64,000 nt of DNA from Adiantum capillus-veneris (lineage: Eukaryota; Streptophyta; Polypodiopsida; Polypodiales; Pteridaceae). Both the position numbers and the translations under genes were made by a program. Position 1 is the stretch's first letter. Every line of letters begins with the position of its first letter. Location: contig CM043953.1 in the NCBI GenBank assembly GCA_014529385.2, positions 68,984,372 through 69,048,371 on the forward strand, read 5' to 3'. This document shows, in pieces, positions 10,396-23,053 of the stretch. The notes beneath the pieces were generated by a model. It saw nothing but the letters and a program-made list of their open reading frames with translations. It did no database searches and was not told the origin of the DNA.

Positions 10396-12322
10396 TTAAT
10401 GACACAATGTTTTTGACCATCTAGGTATCATTTGCACGGAGAACAAATAGGCATATGGTAGATCATCATCTGCCCCTTTAGATGATTCTCCTGAAACAAT
10501 CCTTGACAAATGATCTGCTCGTTGATGTGTAGTATATTTTTTTACAACCACAGTGAAATCAAATTCGAGGATAATGATGAACCATCTCACTATTCTCCCT
10601 GTGCTGCATGGCTTGTTGACCAAATACAACAAAGCTTGGTGGTCCACAAAGAACACAAACTTGTTGGCTAATAGATAATGTCTATACTTTTTAACGGCAT
10701 AGATCATTCCTAATCCTTCTCTTTCGGTGGTGGTGTATTCCGCCATGTTCAATTGTTGGCTAGCATAAGAAATAGGAAAGTCAATTTTCCCATCTCGTGG
10801 TTGAGCTAGTATACAACCGATAGAAAAATTGGAAGCATCTACATGTACGTGGAATACCTTATCTCAATCTGGTGCTTTCAATATTGGAGCTGAGGTGAGA
10901 ACTTGCTTAAGATTCATGAAGGATTCTTCACATGCCTCAGTCCATTCAAAGTGCGTAATCAAGCTATACATGGGTTTTGCAATTATAGCGTACATGTGGA
11001 TGAACCTTCGGTAATATGCACAATGTCCCATGAAGGCTTGTACCCCCTTTATTATTGATGACACGAATATTTTCAATATCAGTAGCTATGCCATTTTTAG
11101 ACACTATATACCCAAGAATTTTTCCTTGTCTACCCATGAATGTGCACTTTTTAGGATTTAAGCAAATCCTATAAAGTCTATATTTTTCGAATACCTTTTT
11201 GAGGTGTTCAAAATGATCAGTTGAGATTGATGAATGTACGCATAGATCATCCATATAAACTTCTAAGAATTTTCTTAGATATTCATTGAAAACATGGCTC
11301 ATCAATCTTTGAAACGTGGCTGGAGCATTGGTTAACCCAAACAGCATAACCCGTTAGGCAAATATACCCCATTCTATTGCAAAAGCAGTTTTATGCTGAT
11401 CTTTTGGGTCAACCAAAAGTTGATTGTATCCCGAAAAGCCATCTAAGAAGCTGTAAGTCTCTTTTCCTGTAACTCGTTCTAAAACATGCTCAGTTATCGG
11501 AAGAGGAAAGTTGTCTCTAATGGTAGCTGCATTCACATTTTTGAGATTAACACACGCTCACAATTTTCCATTCTTCTTGGGTACTACCACAATTGGAGAC
11601 ACCCAATCTGTGTGTTCAATTTCGTAAATGAATTCGGCTTCCTTTAGTTTTTCAATCTCTTTTTTTATCTTCATGGCAAATTTTTTGTAATACGTGTATG
11701 GTCTCTGTCTACTTGGTTTCGCATCATCTCTCATGGATATGGTATGTTGACAGATTTTTGGATCCACACCCTTGAGATCCTTGTAAGACCAAGCGAAGAT
11801 ATCTCGGTATTCCTTTAACAAGCTCAACAAAATCTTTTCTTCTTCTTCTGTTAGGTCATTTGCAATGTAAGCAGGTTTAGGCTCTTCTCCTGCTTCAGCC
11901 AGGTCTATCCTTTTAGCGTTTTCAGGTCCTTCGTAAGACTCACCCTGTTTTTGTAGTTCCCTAACAGGTTGTTTAACTATGATTTTTCGATCTTGGAGAG
12001 TATACTTTTTGTAATGGGATGGAACATGCATTACATCCTTACCATCCTCTTCCGTAATTTCCATTTCGGTTGTGTATATCTCCTTTAGAGCTTTTTTCAA
12101 CTCTTGATATTTCTTTTTCCGCTCGACTTTGGTCATGAGTGGTTTCTTATCCTGTGATTTTTCTTGAGTACCCTTCCTTGTTTTTCTCGATGTTTGAGAC
12201 ATTTCTAAGTTTTTGTTTGAAGGATATTTGCTAGTTATTTTGTCCTTGACGCAATCATTAGCATCTATTTGCATCAGGAATTGTGTTTTACTGGAGACTG
12301 ATGGCATAGGTCGTGTTTTCAC
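10396..12322 (-). pseudogene. Gypsy A reverse transcriptase and RNase H
   Basis: An N-terminal Lys/Glu-rich spacer leads to the RT start (AWSYKDLKGVDPKICQH), then [45 protein letters not shown] and the catalytic YMDD in LEVYMDDLCVHS (about 11250). After the thumb, RNase H begins near 10860 with VDAS, followed by YASQQLN and TTEREGLGMIYAVKKYRHYL and VDHQALLYLVNK. Only one RNase H is present, unlike elements F and G. Stops interrupt at GKL*ACVN (TGA) and IFA*RVML (TAA), and a frameshift breaks the thumb near 11070. The product would copy element RNA into DNA and degrade the template; this copy cannot do so. Confidence 0.9.
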
Positions 12323-13330
12323 AATTCTGGTGTCTCTCTTTTGTCTATACCATTTTTGTCTTCTTGATTCTGGTTTGGAAAGTCAAAAAACTTTTCCTCC
12401 CCTCCTTTTAAGAGTAACCTAACTTTTGTATGCTCTTTCTTTGACCCCGATTCTTCTGAGGTAACTGAGTGCTCATCTAACTCATCAGCTGCATCATAAA
12501 AGAGGTCCAAAAAGACCTGTTGAGATTTCATTAAGTCCTTGGGTTCCTCATCTTCGTTTTCAATGTTGAGGATTGAAATCATTTGGATGGGAATTATGTC
12601 GTAGCCATCCTCAGTGCAAAATTGAGTAGGCATAGACGTAATCACACATACATCCATTGTTGCTAAAATTTGAGTCCACTCGAATGGCTCAAACAAATGC
12701 TTTGGAAAGGGTTCAGGTACGTAGGCTTTGTCTATGCAGTCCCTTTCTAGAATACATTGTTCTCATCTTAAGCTTTCGTTTTCTGAAGCTCCACACATCC
12801 AAATAGGAGTGTCTTTGTTTAACCAGGATGGGAGTTTAGTTTCAGTCGAAGAAACTAAATCAAACTCTTGGATGGGTGTTTTCAAGACATCTCTATAAGT
12901 GTGATCTTTTAGATTGACTCTTGTTATAGATCCCACTTGCTTCAAGTACAGATAATTGTTTTCCCAATCTTGGATAAGCTGTACCTGTTGTATGAAAGGT
13001 CTTCCCAATATGATTTCATAGTTGAGTTTTTCCCCAAAGTCTACTATGGAAAAAGTGTGTTGATATTCAATTCCACAGGAATTGACTATCACTTTTTCAA
13101 GCAGCCCTAATGGTCTCTCAATATGTTCGTCAACCAATTGAAATTTCATTCGAGTTTGTCTAATGGCTGGCTATCCCCAGGATTCCCATACTGCTTTAGT
13201 GGCTATGGCTATGCTAGCTCCACTATCCAATATTGCCATGGTTTCAATGTCATTATATTTCAGTGGGAGGGTGGTGTTTCCTTCTTCCCCTTCATAATAT
13301 TCTTCGGCTTTGTTCATGGGAACTAATTGA
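12319..13330 (-). pseudogene. Gypsy A protease and spacer
   Basis: A retropepsin: MAILDSGASIAIATKAVWESW (near 13220) gives the DSGA active site, a TAG stop follows about 17 residues later, and the C-terminal motif EIILGRPFIQQVQLIQDW lies about 65 residues beyond. An acidic spacer continues to about 12319 (ATMDVCVITSMPTQF, then EDEEP and ESGSKKEH). The spacer is conserved in the sister fragment at 19740-20030, so it is part of the family. It would cleave the Gag-Pol polyprotein. Confidence 0.85.
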
Positions 13331-13519
13331 ATCTCTTTGTTTTCCTTCATTTTTCCATTTTCCTAAATTCTTTGAGATTAACCCCGTTATCCCCACCTTA
13401 TCTAGGGTTTTCTGTAAATCATTCCATAAGTATGGTATGAGTTTTAACAGTTCTCCCAAGGTAAGAGTGCATTGGATGGGTGTAGAGATGATTGAATGAA
13501 TGTTGTCTACATCTAGGGT

Positions 13520-16500
13520 CTATTCAACTCTTTTTACTTGAGTGGTCTTGCATACAATGGATTCATCTTCGTTATCTCCCAAGTAAGAAGGTAATGTTTT
13601 TAATGTCAATGGTTTTGACATTCCTGAAGCTTCTGATTCGCAATCCCCGTACAAGGATTGTAAATCCATGTTCATATGAGGAGGTAGGTTATCCAACCAG
13701 ACTTCCTCTATAGGAGCTGGCTTTAGAGTTAGGCTCCCATCATTGATCTCTCTTAATTTTTTCCATAAGTGTCCTGGCCAGTCTTCCTCTACGAATGAAA
13801 TTCTGTCTAAGACATCTTCGCTGTCCGAAAATATAAGCTCTGGTTCGTTTGTTTCAAGGTGGGATTCTGCCACCACATTGGATTTAGCTTTTGTTTCTTT
13901 TACTACAAGCTCCTCAGGTTTTGCAATACTTTCAAGCTTGGGTTTTTGTTTTTTCATCATTTCTTGTGTGATTCTTACCAAATTTTGATAAGCTTCCAGC
14001 TTAGCTGTTTCCATGTTTGGAGATGGATAATTTTTCCATTTCTTTCCATGTTTTGATCTGCTTTAAGTCCTGCTTGGTAGGCTTCCAAGGCGGCATTAAT
14101 AGGCTAAAATCTTTTATCAACCAGAATGGATCCTCCAGATTTCACGGTTGTTTCTTTGAATTCACTGCCAGTTTCTTTCAACTTGTCCTCCAATAGCTTC
14201 TTTGCTTTCTCCTCGATTTCAACCCATTGTTTTTGTTTTCTCATCTCATATCTTTTGCTTCTACTCCTTTTGATTCTTTGAGAAGAAACTTTCATATTTT
14301 TTGAGTCATCAGAGGAGTTGTGTTTCTTTTTCTTTGCTTGGGCTCTAGTGATTACCTTGATTGGAACAATCGGTTCACTCTCTGATGAGCTAGTAGGTAT
14401 CACTTGGACTATGTTTACTACGGTTTTACCGTTGTTCAAAGGATTTTTAGGACAATATTTCGGAAAGTATCCTCCCTTTTTGCAACATTGTATGCAATAG
14501 GCTTCTATTGGTTTGAGGTTTTTGCCAAGCTCTGGGCATTCATTTTTCCAATGATCATCAACACCATAGTTATGACAGTCTCTTGTTCTTGGCTTCATCA
14601 TGGGTCTTATCATGGAAGGTATGACACCTTGATTAGCTACATAATACATTGGTGCAAGCTCTGGTGGAGCATAAGTCACTGTTTCTTCCATTGGTGGTGG
14701 ATGTGGATTATACCAATCTCCTTCTATCATTACTGCAGATGGATTAGGATCTGCATAGGGTGTAACAGGCACTAATGCTTGTTCATCTATGACTCTTTCA
14801 GAGTGCATGTACTTTACAGGCAGTGCATTATGTCCTGGATACGGAGGTTGTTGTCCCAACACAGGTTGAGGTCTTTCCATACCCATTGGTGGTCTTTGAG
14901 CTTGGGCCATATTAGGCTGATATCTATACATGGATTGTCCTTGTGGTCTCATGGGCACGTACTGAACATTCCCATGGATTGTCCTTGTGGCCTCATGGAT
15001 TGTCCTCATGGGCACGTACTAAACATTCCCATCATACTTTGGTCTAAAGTAGCACTCATGGGTCTCATGGTTGGTCCATTTATCCTTGATTGCACACCAT
15101 TTTTGTGGCCTGATTGGTTATCCTTGTGGAGGTATCCTTTGTCCTGATCCCCTCATAGGTGCTTTTTGCATGTTGTTCATCCTTTTTAGCAAATCTTCTA
15201 TGGTTGAGAGTGGTGCCGTAGCAGTCGTTCCCACTTGTGCTGGTTTAGTAGATGCTGTTTTCTTGCTTTGTTTATCGTAAGGGACATGTTCTTCGTTGAA
15301 AATCTCGCAATTGTCTCCTAGGTCAATAGCATCAGACACACACGCTTCTAGGATTGTATGCTTTTTACTATAGAGTATAGCATGAAGTTATTTGTTTAGC
15401 AATCCCTCCAGAAACAAAGATACAAGCCGTTCTTCTGCAGGTATCTCCATCTCTGGGCATCTGACAATGTATTATTTCATTCAAGTTGCACAATACTTAA
15501 AATCAATATGTCTCTATTTAAAGCTGTAGATTTGAGATACCATATTATGTTTGATCCCCGTTTCGGAACAAGCAGCTACAAATCCTTGAGCTAATGTGTT
15601 CAAGTCCATGATTGACCTTGGTGGAATGTTTTGGAACCATGTCAATGCTTTTTCTTCTAATGTCATTCCAAACCCCTCGAATTGAGTATGGGAATAGAAT
15701 ATATGCTCTGCTTTTAGCACTTGCTTAAGGCTTGCTAAGTGGTCGTATGGATCTCATGATCCACTGTATTTTTTGATCCATTTCTGAAAATCAGCTGGTC
15801 TGACGCGTCTTTTTGGTTTGACTCCCGATCTTCTGGCAGTTGGTCTTGTTCCGAGTCCTTCAAACCAGTCTGTTGAAAATAGTGACTCATGTAGCCCTAG
15901 ACTGGCCTTAGTGTCACCCGGTTTTCTACGTGATGAGGTGGTTTCTGGTTTCTTCACATTACTCTCAGATGATCTCTCACGGTGTTCATCCCTTGGAATT
16001 GTTTCTGGTCCTTGCCCCAATATCCAATCTCGTATGGAATACCCTTGGTATTTTGTTTGTTCTACCTCCTTAGGAGTCATCATAACAAAGTTGTTGTAAC
16101 AATCCCTAAAGAGGTAGGTTGGTAGGTCTGCTGATCCCTTATCTTTGATCTTGAAGATATAGATGATCTTCATGGCCGTTAATTGTCCTGGTTTGGCATG
16201 AGAAGTCCACAGAAGATCTTTTATGTTTCTATCTTTCCAACAATAGACTCCGATCCTAGGATTATCCGTACTAAGCCGTTTCAAGGGCTTCAAGTCTACT
16301 TGATCGTATCCTTTGAATTCTAAAGTTGGTGGTCCTTCTTTTGCTGACATATTTGGGATTATGGTATTTAGTTCTGACCCCCATTTGTCTATCACGTCAA
16401 GGTTTTTGACTTGTAAATACCGAGTTCTATTTTGATCCATGTACATTTTTTCTTGTTTGTTTGCCCTAACCTCTTCTTCAAACTCAATACCATGGTCATC

Positions 16501-16632
16501 AATGCGAATAGCATATTCCTCGTTAGGGTCCAAGTAAATCTGGGCTCCATGACGGTTAGTCTTGTAAAAAGATAGTATATGCTTATAGCGCACCGTTGTT
16601 CCGGTTTCTGAGTGAGTCGAGTAGGAAGACAT
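13520..16632 (-). pseudogene. Gypsy A gag with a long N-terminal domain
   Basis: The start is ATG at 16632 (MSSYSTHSETG). The first 270 or so residues, rich in charged residues, do not match any gag domain I know. A TGA then interrupts at KKYSGS*DPYDH, after which the standard capsid region runs (FYSHTQFEGFGMTLEEKALTW). A Pro/Gln/Met-rich region with a 14-16 residue direct repeat (YVPMRTIHEATRTIHGN, YVPMRPQGQSM) lies near 15000. Two zinc knuckles follow near 14500: CHNYGVDDHWKNEC, with Cys replaced by Tyr at the second position, and CIQCCKKGGYFPKYC. The C-terminal part (14014-13520) is Lys/Glu-rich. Several stops and frameshifts break it. Confidence 0.78.
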
Positions 16633-18750
16633 TTTGGATGTTGAATCTGAAAAAAGTGTCTGAGACTTCTTCAGGAATTGTGTGCAAGGAGTTGCCTTGA
16701 TTCATGCTTTCTTTGGTAGATACTCTACTGGAGTTTTCTTCGAGAATGCCCTAATTTCCTAGTACACGACCAGATCTAAGGTTCATATAGACTTATGAAG
16801 CCCTGGATAGAGTACTCACCTTTGAATTGACTTGTCGTCAATTTCCACTTGATTCAATTGCAACTTTCTCTCAAGCCACTGATTCCTCGTTTGTAACCTG
16901 ATTCATGTACAAACTTGATCAAGTTAACTATTATTTTATAAGGACAATAGAGTTTTTGCTAACTCTCGAATTGGTGTCTGTGTATCACTTCAAATCGAGC
17001 TATGAAAGTCAAAATTTGACTTTCAAATTCGACTTTAGCAAAAATCAAAGGTCTAATCTGCAACATGTAAATTGAGTGTACATGTATCAATTTTGATTCG
17101 ATTGAACCCAAAATTTCCCTGTGGCTTTATATTATATTGGTCTATCACTGTATAAGTTCAAAAGTCAAAATTGATGTCTCTAGATAACAGAAGTAAATAA
17201 TCGTGATTATTTACTTTTGTTAGTTTTTGCACTTTTTTGATTGGTTTGGCAAGTATACAACTTGTTAAAGTCTTTGGACAAGTTTCAACAAGTTTGTACA
17301 AAATCTGATCACGTTTATCAACTGTTTGGTGTCCGAAGACTCTGATTTCGAGAATCTGGCTTAAGTTTCACTTTTGGAATCCAAAATTCACCAAAATTGA
17401 TTTGTGAGGTCTAATTGATATGCATGACCTTGTGGTCTACTCAAATATGCAAAATCATCAAGTTTTGAAGCAGATGTAAATAATTGCGATTATTTACTTC
17501 AGCTATATTTTTGCAAGTTTTTGTCCCAACTTTGACACAGATCTGTTAAGCACCTTAAGTTAAGGTCACTAGCCAAGTTTCATCAAGTTTGGATAATTTT
17601 TGGTCAAATGGTCATCAATTATTTGTCCACAGACTAACTTTGCAGGTTTAGTCACAATTTTCAATCCACTGATCCAAATCTTACCAAATTTGGTTTGTGG
17701 GCTTATTACAACATGCTAAAACTAGTGGTATGCTGACTTGGTCAAAAAAGTTGAGAAATAGAGCAGATGTAAATAATTACAATTATTTACTCCTGACAAA
17801 TTTTTGCAAATTTTTGGTCAACTGAGCATGTACACATGTTTATCACATCAACATAAGCCTATGAATCAAATTTCAACAAGTTTGGATAAATTTTCTCCCA
17901 ATTTATACTCAAGATTCAAAAAGTCAGTACAAACTTTAGTTTTTACCCAATTTTTTGCCAGTTTAGTGATCCAAATCTCTTGGGCCTTTACAAAAGTTGT
18001 TTGTACACATGCAATGAGTCAATGGTATGAACCTTGGTCAATTTAGAGCAGAAAATTACTAATCGTGATTATTAACTTCATGCTTAAAATGAACACTTTT
18101 TTGGAATTTTTTCAAAGACAGTCTTTATATGAGCTATTTTAAGCTTATGAATCAAGTCAAAACTTAATTTGGCCTAAAATATCAAGAAAGAGTAATAATC
18201 TGAGTTTTGACCAACTCTTGAAATTTTTACCTCGAAGTATCTTTGAGCTTACCAAGTGGTTCAGACAACTCTTAGGCTTACTCTCTAGTCGGATTGAGTG
18301 GTTTCGAGTCATTTCGAGCTATTTCTAGTCATAGAATTGAAATTCTGCAACTTCCAATAACAACTCACACTTGATTCTTTCAGAGAGAGCAATGTTTTGA
18401 AATCCACATTGGATCCTACTTACCCTACTCCTAGATTCGCATGCAATGGGGTTGTGGAAAGTGTCCATAAACACTCGTTTTCTTGTGTTTTATGTTTTTC
18501 GGAGCACTGATCTTAAGACTTGTCTCGTCTACCAATCATTCTCCAAATCCTAATCTAAATCTACAATCCTACAATCCTAAAGGCACTCAGCAAGTACGAT
18601 TACTTCCAAGTTACCTCTATATAGCAAAAGACGATAATCTTAAGCTATGCGGTTTTTAAAAGAAAGTTTTGAACTCTAGGCGAACCTAGAGGAAGTTGAA
18701 GGACAACTACACAAGACACTCGTGTTTTTTCCTAGTTTAGGTCTCTTTGA
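16633..18750 (-). repeat. Gypsy A leader with palindromes about 285 bp apart
   Basis: This 2.1-kb untranslated leader between primer site and gag contains four palindromes centred near 17203, 17486, 17779 and 18064. The first is perfect, with 12-bp arms AAGTAAATAATC separated by GT. The second and fourth are imperfect; the third has 10-bp perfect arms. Spacings are 283, 293 and 285 bp. The sequence between them is also loosely repeated (for example CAAGTTTGGATAA and CAACAAGTTT phrases), so these are diverged tandem units of about 285 bp. A further half-palindrome lies near 19110 inside the LTR. Confidence 0.75.
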
Positions 18751-18768
18751 TCCTGGACAATGACGCCA
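18751..18768 (-). other. Primer-binding site of gypsy A
   Basis: The minus strand reads TGGCGTCATTGTCCAGGA. It resembles the TGGCGCCGTTGCCGGGGA primer site of many plant gypsy elements, with several changes. It sits four bases inside the LTR boundary proposed at 18773. Confidence 0.7.
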
Positions 18769-18772
18769 AACG

Positions 18773-19640
18773 TGGGATGCATGTCTAACCTCACCGTCCT
18801 ATCTTATTGCAGTATTATTGAGAATCACGATTAATTTGTCAAACCATGGGACGAAGCTGACTCGACTAGTGCATAGAGGTTACAAGAGGGTGTCAATCTC
18901 TCGAAAAACAACTAACAACTCGCATCTAACTCAGGCTACACTCAAGTGACTGAAATCACCAAAAGCCAAGCGCTCATCGGCAAGCAAATCACATCCGTTA
19001 CAACATCAAATGACATCCAAACGTAACGAAACTTCTAAGACAAGTTTATAAGACCTAAACACACATGCTTATGGTCTCAAACACCACTTTAGGTCAAGTT
19101 CCAAAATCACGATTATTAACAGTAGTGGATTTTTGACCTAGTCGTTTCTGACCCAGAATGCATCTAAATGCTTAGCAATGATGCCCCAATACCCCACCTA
19201 TGCTTAGTTTTTGATTTGAACATGTAAATTCCTAGTTATGATGAAATTAGGCCGTGGGTCGGCGATGCCAAAAGCTATGAAATACTGTGAATGGCTTACG
19301 TCAATGCATAGAGCTCTTACCTGCGGTTGCAATGCAACAAATGCAAGCGCAATGTGACAACCGGAGAGGGAGTAGGAAGCGCAAGAAGGAGAGAAGTGAG
19401 TGCCGTTAGCTCACGTTGTGTATTTCTTATCCAAAAACTTATAAAAAACTAACAAAAATTGGCTTTTATACCTTAGCCAAGGTTTTTGGGTGGTCAAAAC
19501 TAATAATCTGGAGTCCTACCAAAGCTGGGTAATGACTGGCTGATACAATCTAGAAGCTTGTAGCCCCGGCTCATTAATTACAGAGTTTATCCAAGAAAAT
19601 AGGAGTTACAATATTCCCAATTTATCAAAATAATAAATGT
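18773..19640 (-). repeat. 5' LTR of gypsy A
   Basis: The inner end is placed by the primer site (the plus strand opens TGGGATGCATG). The outer end is not defined, because no partner LTR was found; 19640 is a nominal limit before the sister fragment starts near 19680. A clear minus-strand TATA box lies at 19464-19470. Confidence 0.6.
19464..19470 (-). promoter_or_regulatory. TATA box of gypsy A LTR
   Basis: The minus strand reads GGTATAAAAGCC, a strong plant TATA box. It points towards the primer site and gag, about 700 bp from the LTR end, leaving a long R-U5. Confidence 0.7.
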
Positions 19641-19679
19641 TTTACAAAGAGAACTCCGAAAAATGGTATCCGTGCTAGC

Positions 19680-21494
19680 TTGCTGCTAACAGTGGTAATT
19701 TATGACGAGAGGATTGTGTCTTAGACAGCGAGATAAATGACGCTGAGCATGTACCAAAACCCTTTCTGGAATATTTTTTTGAACCATTTGAGTGTACTAA
19801 AATTCTTGCCACTATGGATGTATCCGTCAACAAATCCAAACCCACACAACTCTTTGATGAGGAGGGATATGACATAATTCCTATCCAAATGGTATCCATA
19901 GAATTGATTGAGGAAATACAAGTTTTCTCTGGTCACTACTATAATGCCACTGATGAGTTAGAGGAGGGACACTCACAACAGAGGAGTCTGACTCTTAAAA
20001 GAAACATGTCCGTTACTACTTAGGGGAGGAGAAACATTTTTTTTTTTGAGTTTTGAATCAAAATTGCAGATGTCAACAAAGATATCATAGAAAAGGAGAG
20101 AACAAATTGAGAAGGAAACAACCAGAGCAAAAAATAGGAGACAAAACTTAGCTCTTAATGATGTTTGATGCCAAAGATTGCATTAAGGAAAAGATAGCTG
20201 ACAAATATTCTATCACAGAGAAAGGGAAAGACATGATTCAACAAAACAAAACCAAATCAAAACCGAGAGAACATGATGAAACCAAAGAAAAGAAACTTTC
20301 TATGACCAAAATGGAACAAAAAACTAAGTATAAAGAGTTGAAAAGAACCTTCAAGGAGGTCTAGACCAGTGAAATGTAGTTAGGGAGTGATAAACCGGGG
20401 CAATCAGTGTTTTTTCACACTATAAGAAGTACACTCTACAAGATCAATGGATCATAGTGGAGCAACCAATGAAACAACCCAAGGAACTTGGAAAATCCTA
20501 CAAGACCTGAAAATGCAAACCGAATTGACCTAGTGGAGCCTGGGGAGGAATCAAAGCCAGCATACATAGATATGGATTTTTCTTAGGAAGAGAAGGAAAT
20601 CCTCATAAAAACTTTGAAGTAGTACTAGGATGTCTTTTCTTGGTCTTACAAAGATCTCAAGGGAGTGGATCCCGAAATCTATCAACATACTATCCCTATG
20701 AGAGATGATGCTAAACCAAGTAGACAAGGTCCTACACCTACAATGAGACATTTGCTAAAAAGATCAAGGAAGAGATAGAGAAACTCAAGGAAGTTGAGTT
20801 AATCTATGAAATTGAACACATTGATTGGGTATTGCCAATTGTGGTAGTACCAAAAAAGAATGGAAAACTCAGAGTGTGTGTTAACCTCAAGAAGGTGAAT
20901 GCAACTATCATACGAGCTAATTATCCTCTTCTATTCACGGATCATGTTTTATAGCGGGTAGCTAGAAAAGAAACTTTCAGGTTTTGGATGGATTTTTTGG
21001 ATACAACCAGTCGGCCATTGATCTAGAATATCAACATAGAACGGCTTTTCCCACGGAATGGGGAATTCTTGCGTATAGAGTCATTCCATTTGGATTGACC
21101 AATACGCTAGTATTCCAGAGGTTAATGAGCCATGAATTCAAGGAATATCCACGACATTTCTTAGAAATTTACATGGATGATGTTTGTGTGCATTTTGCAA
21201 AAAAAGAAAACCCTTTTGAGCACCTCAAGTGCGTCTTTGAGAAATTCGAGTTGCACAGGATTTGCTTAAATCTTAAGAAGTGTGTATTCATGGTTATACA
21301 AGGTAAAATTCTTGACCATTTTGTCTCTAAAAATTGTATTACTATACTGATATGAAAAAGGTGATAGCAATTGTTGAGATGCCTAGTCCGACAAGTGTCA
21401 AGGAAGTTCAGGCATTCACGGGGCATTGTGGCTATTATCGTAGATTTATCTACTTATACACTATCATTGCAAAACCCATTTATGGCTTTATTAC
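19680..21494 (+). pseudogene. Gypsy A-family fragment, protease spacer to RT
   Basis: This plus-strand fragment is a diverged sister of element A. It starts inside the protease-RT spacer (KPFLEYFFEPFECTKILATMDV matches KHLFEPFEWTQILATMDV of A), passes through the Lys-rich spacer (20158-20364), and contains RT motifs: WVLPIVVVPKKNGKL, LDGFFGYNQSAIDLE, PFGLTNTLVFQRLMS and IYMDDVCVHF. It ends abruptly at GHCGYYRRFIYLYTIIAKP, where a copia LTR begins at 21495. A poly-T run near 20037 and many stops show it is dead. Confidence 0.82.
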
Positions 21495-21812
21495 TGTAAA
21501 GTGTGGGCTTTGTCCTAAAGTTTGAGTGAAGGAGGGAAGAGGGGGAATTATCCCACATGTAATGGAGTCAAGCTGTAGAGCTACTTACAGCTCATTTCAT
21601 GAATGAATAAACACAACTCTATTTTGCATTACATCTCCCTTGTTTATGGTGAGCTTGTGATGGCTTAGCAAATACTCAAGATCGTGTTTATGAGTCCAAG
21701 TTAATTGATCTTAGAATCTAATTTTCTTGAGTGATAATCTAGCCAAAACACATAGTCACTTGTGTGCACAATGTTTATCTTTGATCCACCCTAGCTAGCA
21801 CGATCCAATTCA
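21495..21812 (+). repeat. Copia B LTR
   Basis: TG...CA ends: TGTAAAGTGTGGG at the left and CGATCCAATTCA at the right, followed by AG and a Met-tRNA primer site. It interrupts the gypsy fragment to its left. The five bases before it are ATTAC. No second LTR is seen downstream, so this is the 5' end of a truncated element. Its 318-bp length is normal for copia. Confidence 0.8.
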
Positions 21813-21814
21813 AG

Positions 21815-21826
21815 TGGTATCAGAGC
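21815..21826 (+). other. Primer-binding site of copia B
   Basis: TGGTATCAGAGC two bases after the LTR end, matching the 3' end of initiator Met tRNA. It shows that the element was plus-strand oriented. Confidence 0.9.
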
Positions 21827-22751
21827 ACTAGGATGTGCTAAGTAGGTTTCCCGTTATGATTTTGTGCAATTAACAATCCTTAATCTCCCTTTCATTGTGC
21901 TCATTTTAGCCAACTTTGTCGTATTGAAGCTCTCGTTCAAGCCATCATTGCATTGTAAAATTTGTGTGTGGGTGTAGCTCTCATCAATAGCTTTTCGTAA
22001 CACTTTTCTGAGCCTCAATCAACCAAGGATTTCCATTCGAATTGCTCAATTAAGATTGTAAATTTTTGCTCCTAATCTCTATTTTCCCTACAGAATTGAG
22101 CTCCAAATTTGTGTGTTTGTGTGGTGAGCATTAAATGCAAAAACGCTTTTAAAAAAAAGAAGCCCCACACTTTCTCTTTGAAACCATGTGAACCTCCTAA
22201 ATATAAGAGTCAAAAGTCTTTAATGAGGAGGGCCACAAACAAGAAAAAAGGGGCACCCCCCCTTGGCCACTGACGGACCTCAACTAAGATGCCAAACAAG
22301 ATTGGATTTGATTTTTGGATCTGTGAACGGATCTCAACCAGCGACTAATCGACTACGAGCTCATTTTGCAGCTCCCGCTCCCAACCGGCGTGCTAATTCC
22401 GGCTGTTTGGCGCCCATGCACTCAACCCATTTTTAAAACTTTTTTGGGTTTGCCCCTATGGGGTCCCCCTTCCCATGCCGTGCCAATCTGAAACCCACAA
22501 GCTCCACACAAGGGAACGCTCCCACACTATCGACATCTTGGAACTAGAAGCCACTCAAATCCCTTTAGGGATCCATTCCCACCTGCAGAGTTCCCATGTT
22601 TTCAAGGGTGCAGTCCCACAAGTAGAAGTCTAGCACCAAGCAAGGCTTAAAGCACCACCTTGGCCGTCAGCAAACATATAAAGCAAAGCAGAGGACACTT
22701 TGTGAAGAGGAGCTTCACTCCAAGTGAAGAGGAGCTTCACAAAAATTACAG

Positions 22752-22802
<51 letters not shown>

Positions 22803-23053
22803 AAATCCTGAAATTTTTCAACCAAGAACAACCGTTTTTGTTACAAATAAATATTGTTTTTCCTTTTTGTGCACATGTAAAGAGGTAGACACTGGCTAGG
22901 AGAGTCTCCTAAGCTAAGACCCCTCTATTAGCACAATGGGGGAAAAGGGAATTGAAAAGTACAACGGGAAAGGATTTCACACCTGACAAACAAAGTTAAG
23001 GGGTTACCTGATTAAAAAAAGATAACGGTCGTAGGTTAGTGTTCGATCACTGG
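21827..23053 (+). other. Non-coding leader of copia B and flank
   Basis: No gag or pol frame can be supported after the primer site. The stretch contains the CT microsatellite (22756-22799) and A-rich segments. Where copia B ends and other DNA begins is unclear. The sequence just before 23054 continues after the chromovirus insertion at 33248, ending at 33280 where element D starts. Confidence 0.5.
22756..22799 (+). repeat. (CT)n microsatellite
   Basis: About 22 uninterrupted CT units. The apparent Ser-Leu ORF over it is a by-product of the repeat. Confidence 0.95.

Larger units (their letters stand above)
7931..19640 (-). mobile_element. Ty3/gypsy element A, long, minus strand
   Basis: Read right to left: LTR, primer site, 2.1-kb leader with repeats, gag, protease, RT, RNase H, integrase, then an extra retropepsin-like ORF. 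The order RT-RNase H-integrase is gypsy. The primer site resembles the TGGCGCC type used by Tat/Athila-like plant elements. The element is unusually long, with coding interrupted by about ten stops or frameshifts. The 3' LTR was not found. The left limit is nominal. A fragment of the same family lies at 19680-21494 in the opposite orientation. Confidence 0.85.

Noticed and set aside
17191-18075. Possible CRISPR-like array of spaced palindromes
   Set aside because: Spacing of about 285 bp, imperfect units and related spacer sequence in a plant retroelement leader do not fit a CRISPR array.
22985-23053. Possible tRNA pseudogene with GTGTTCGATCAC
   Set aside because: Only a T-loop-like stretch is seen; D-arm and acceptor pairing are not convincing.
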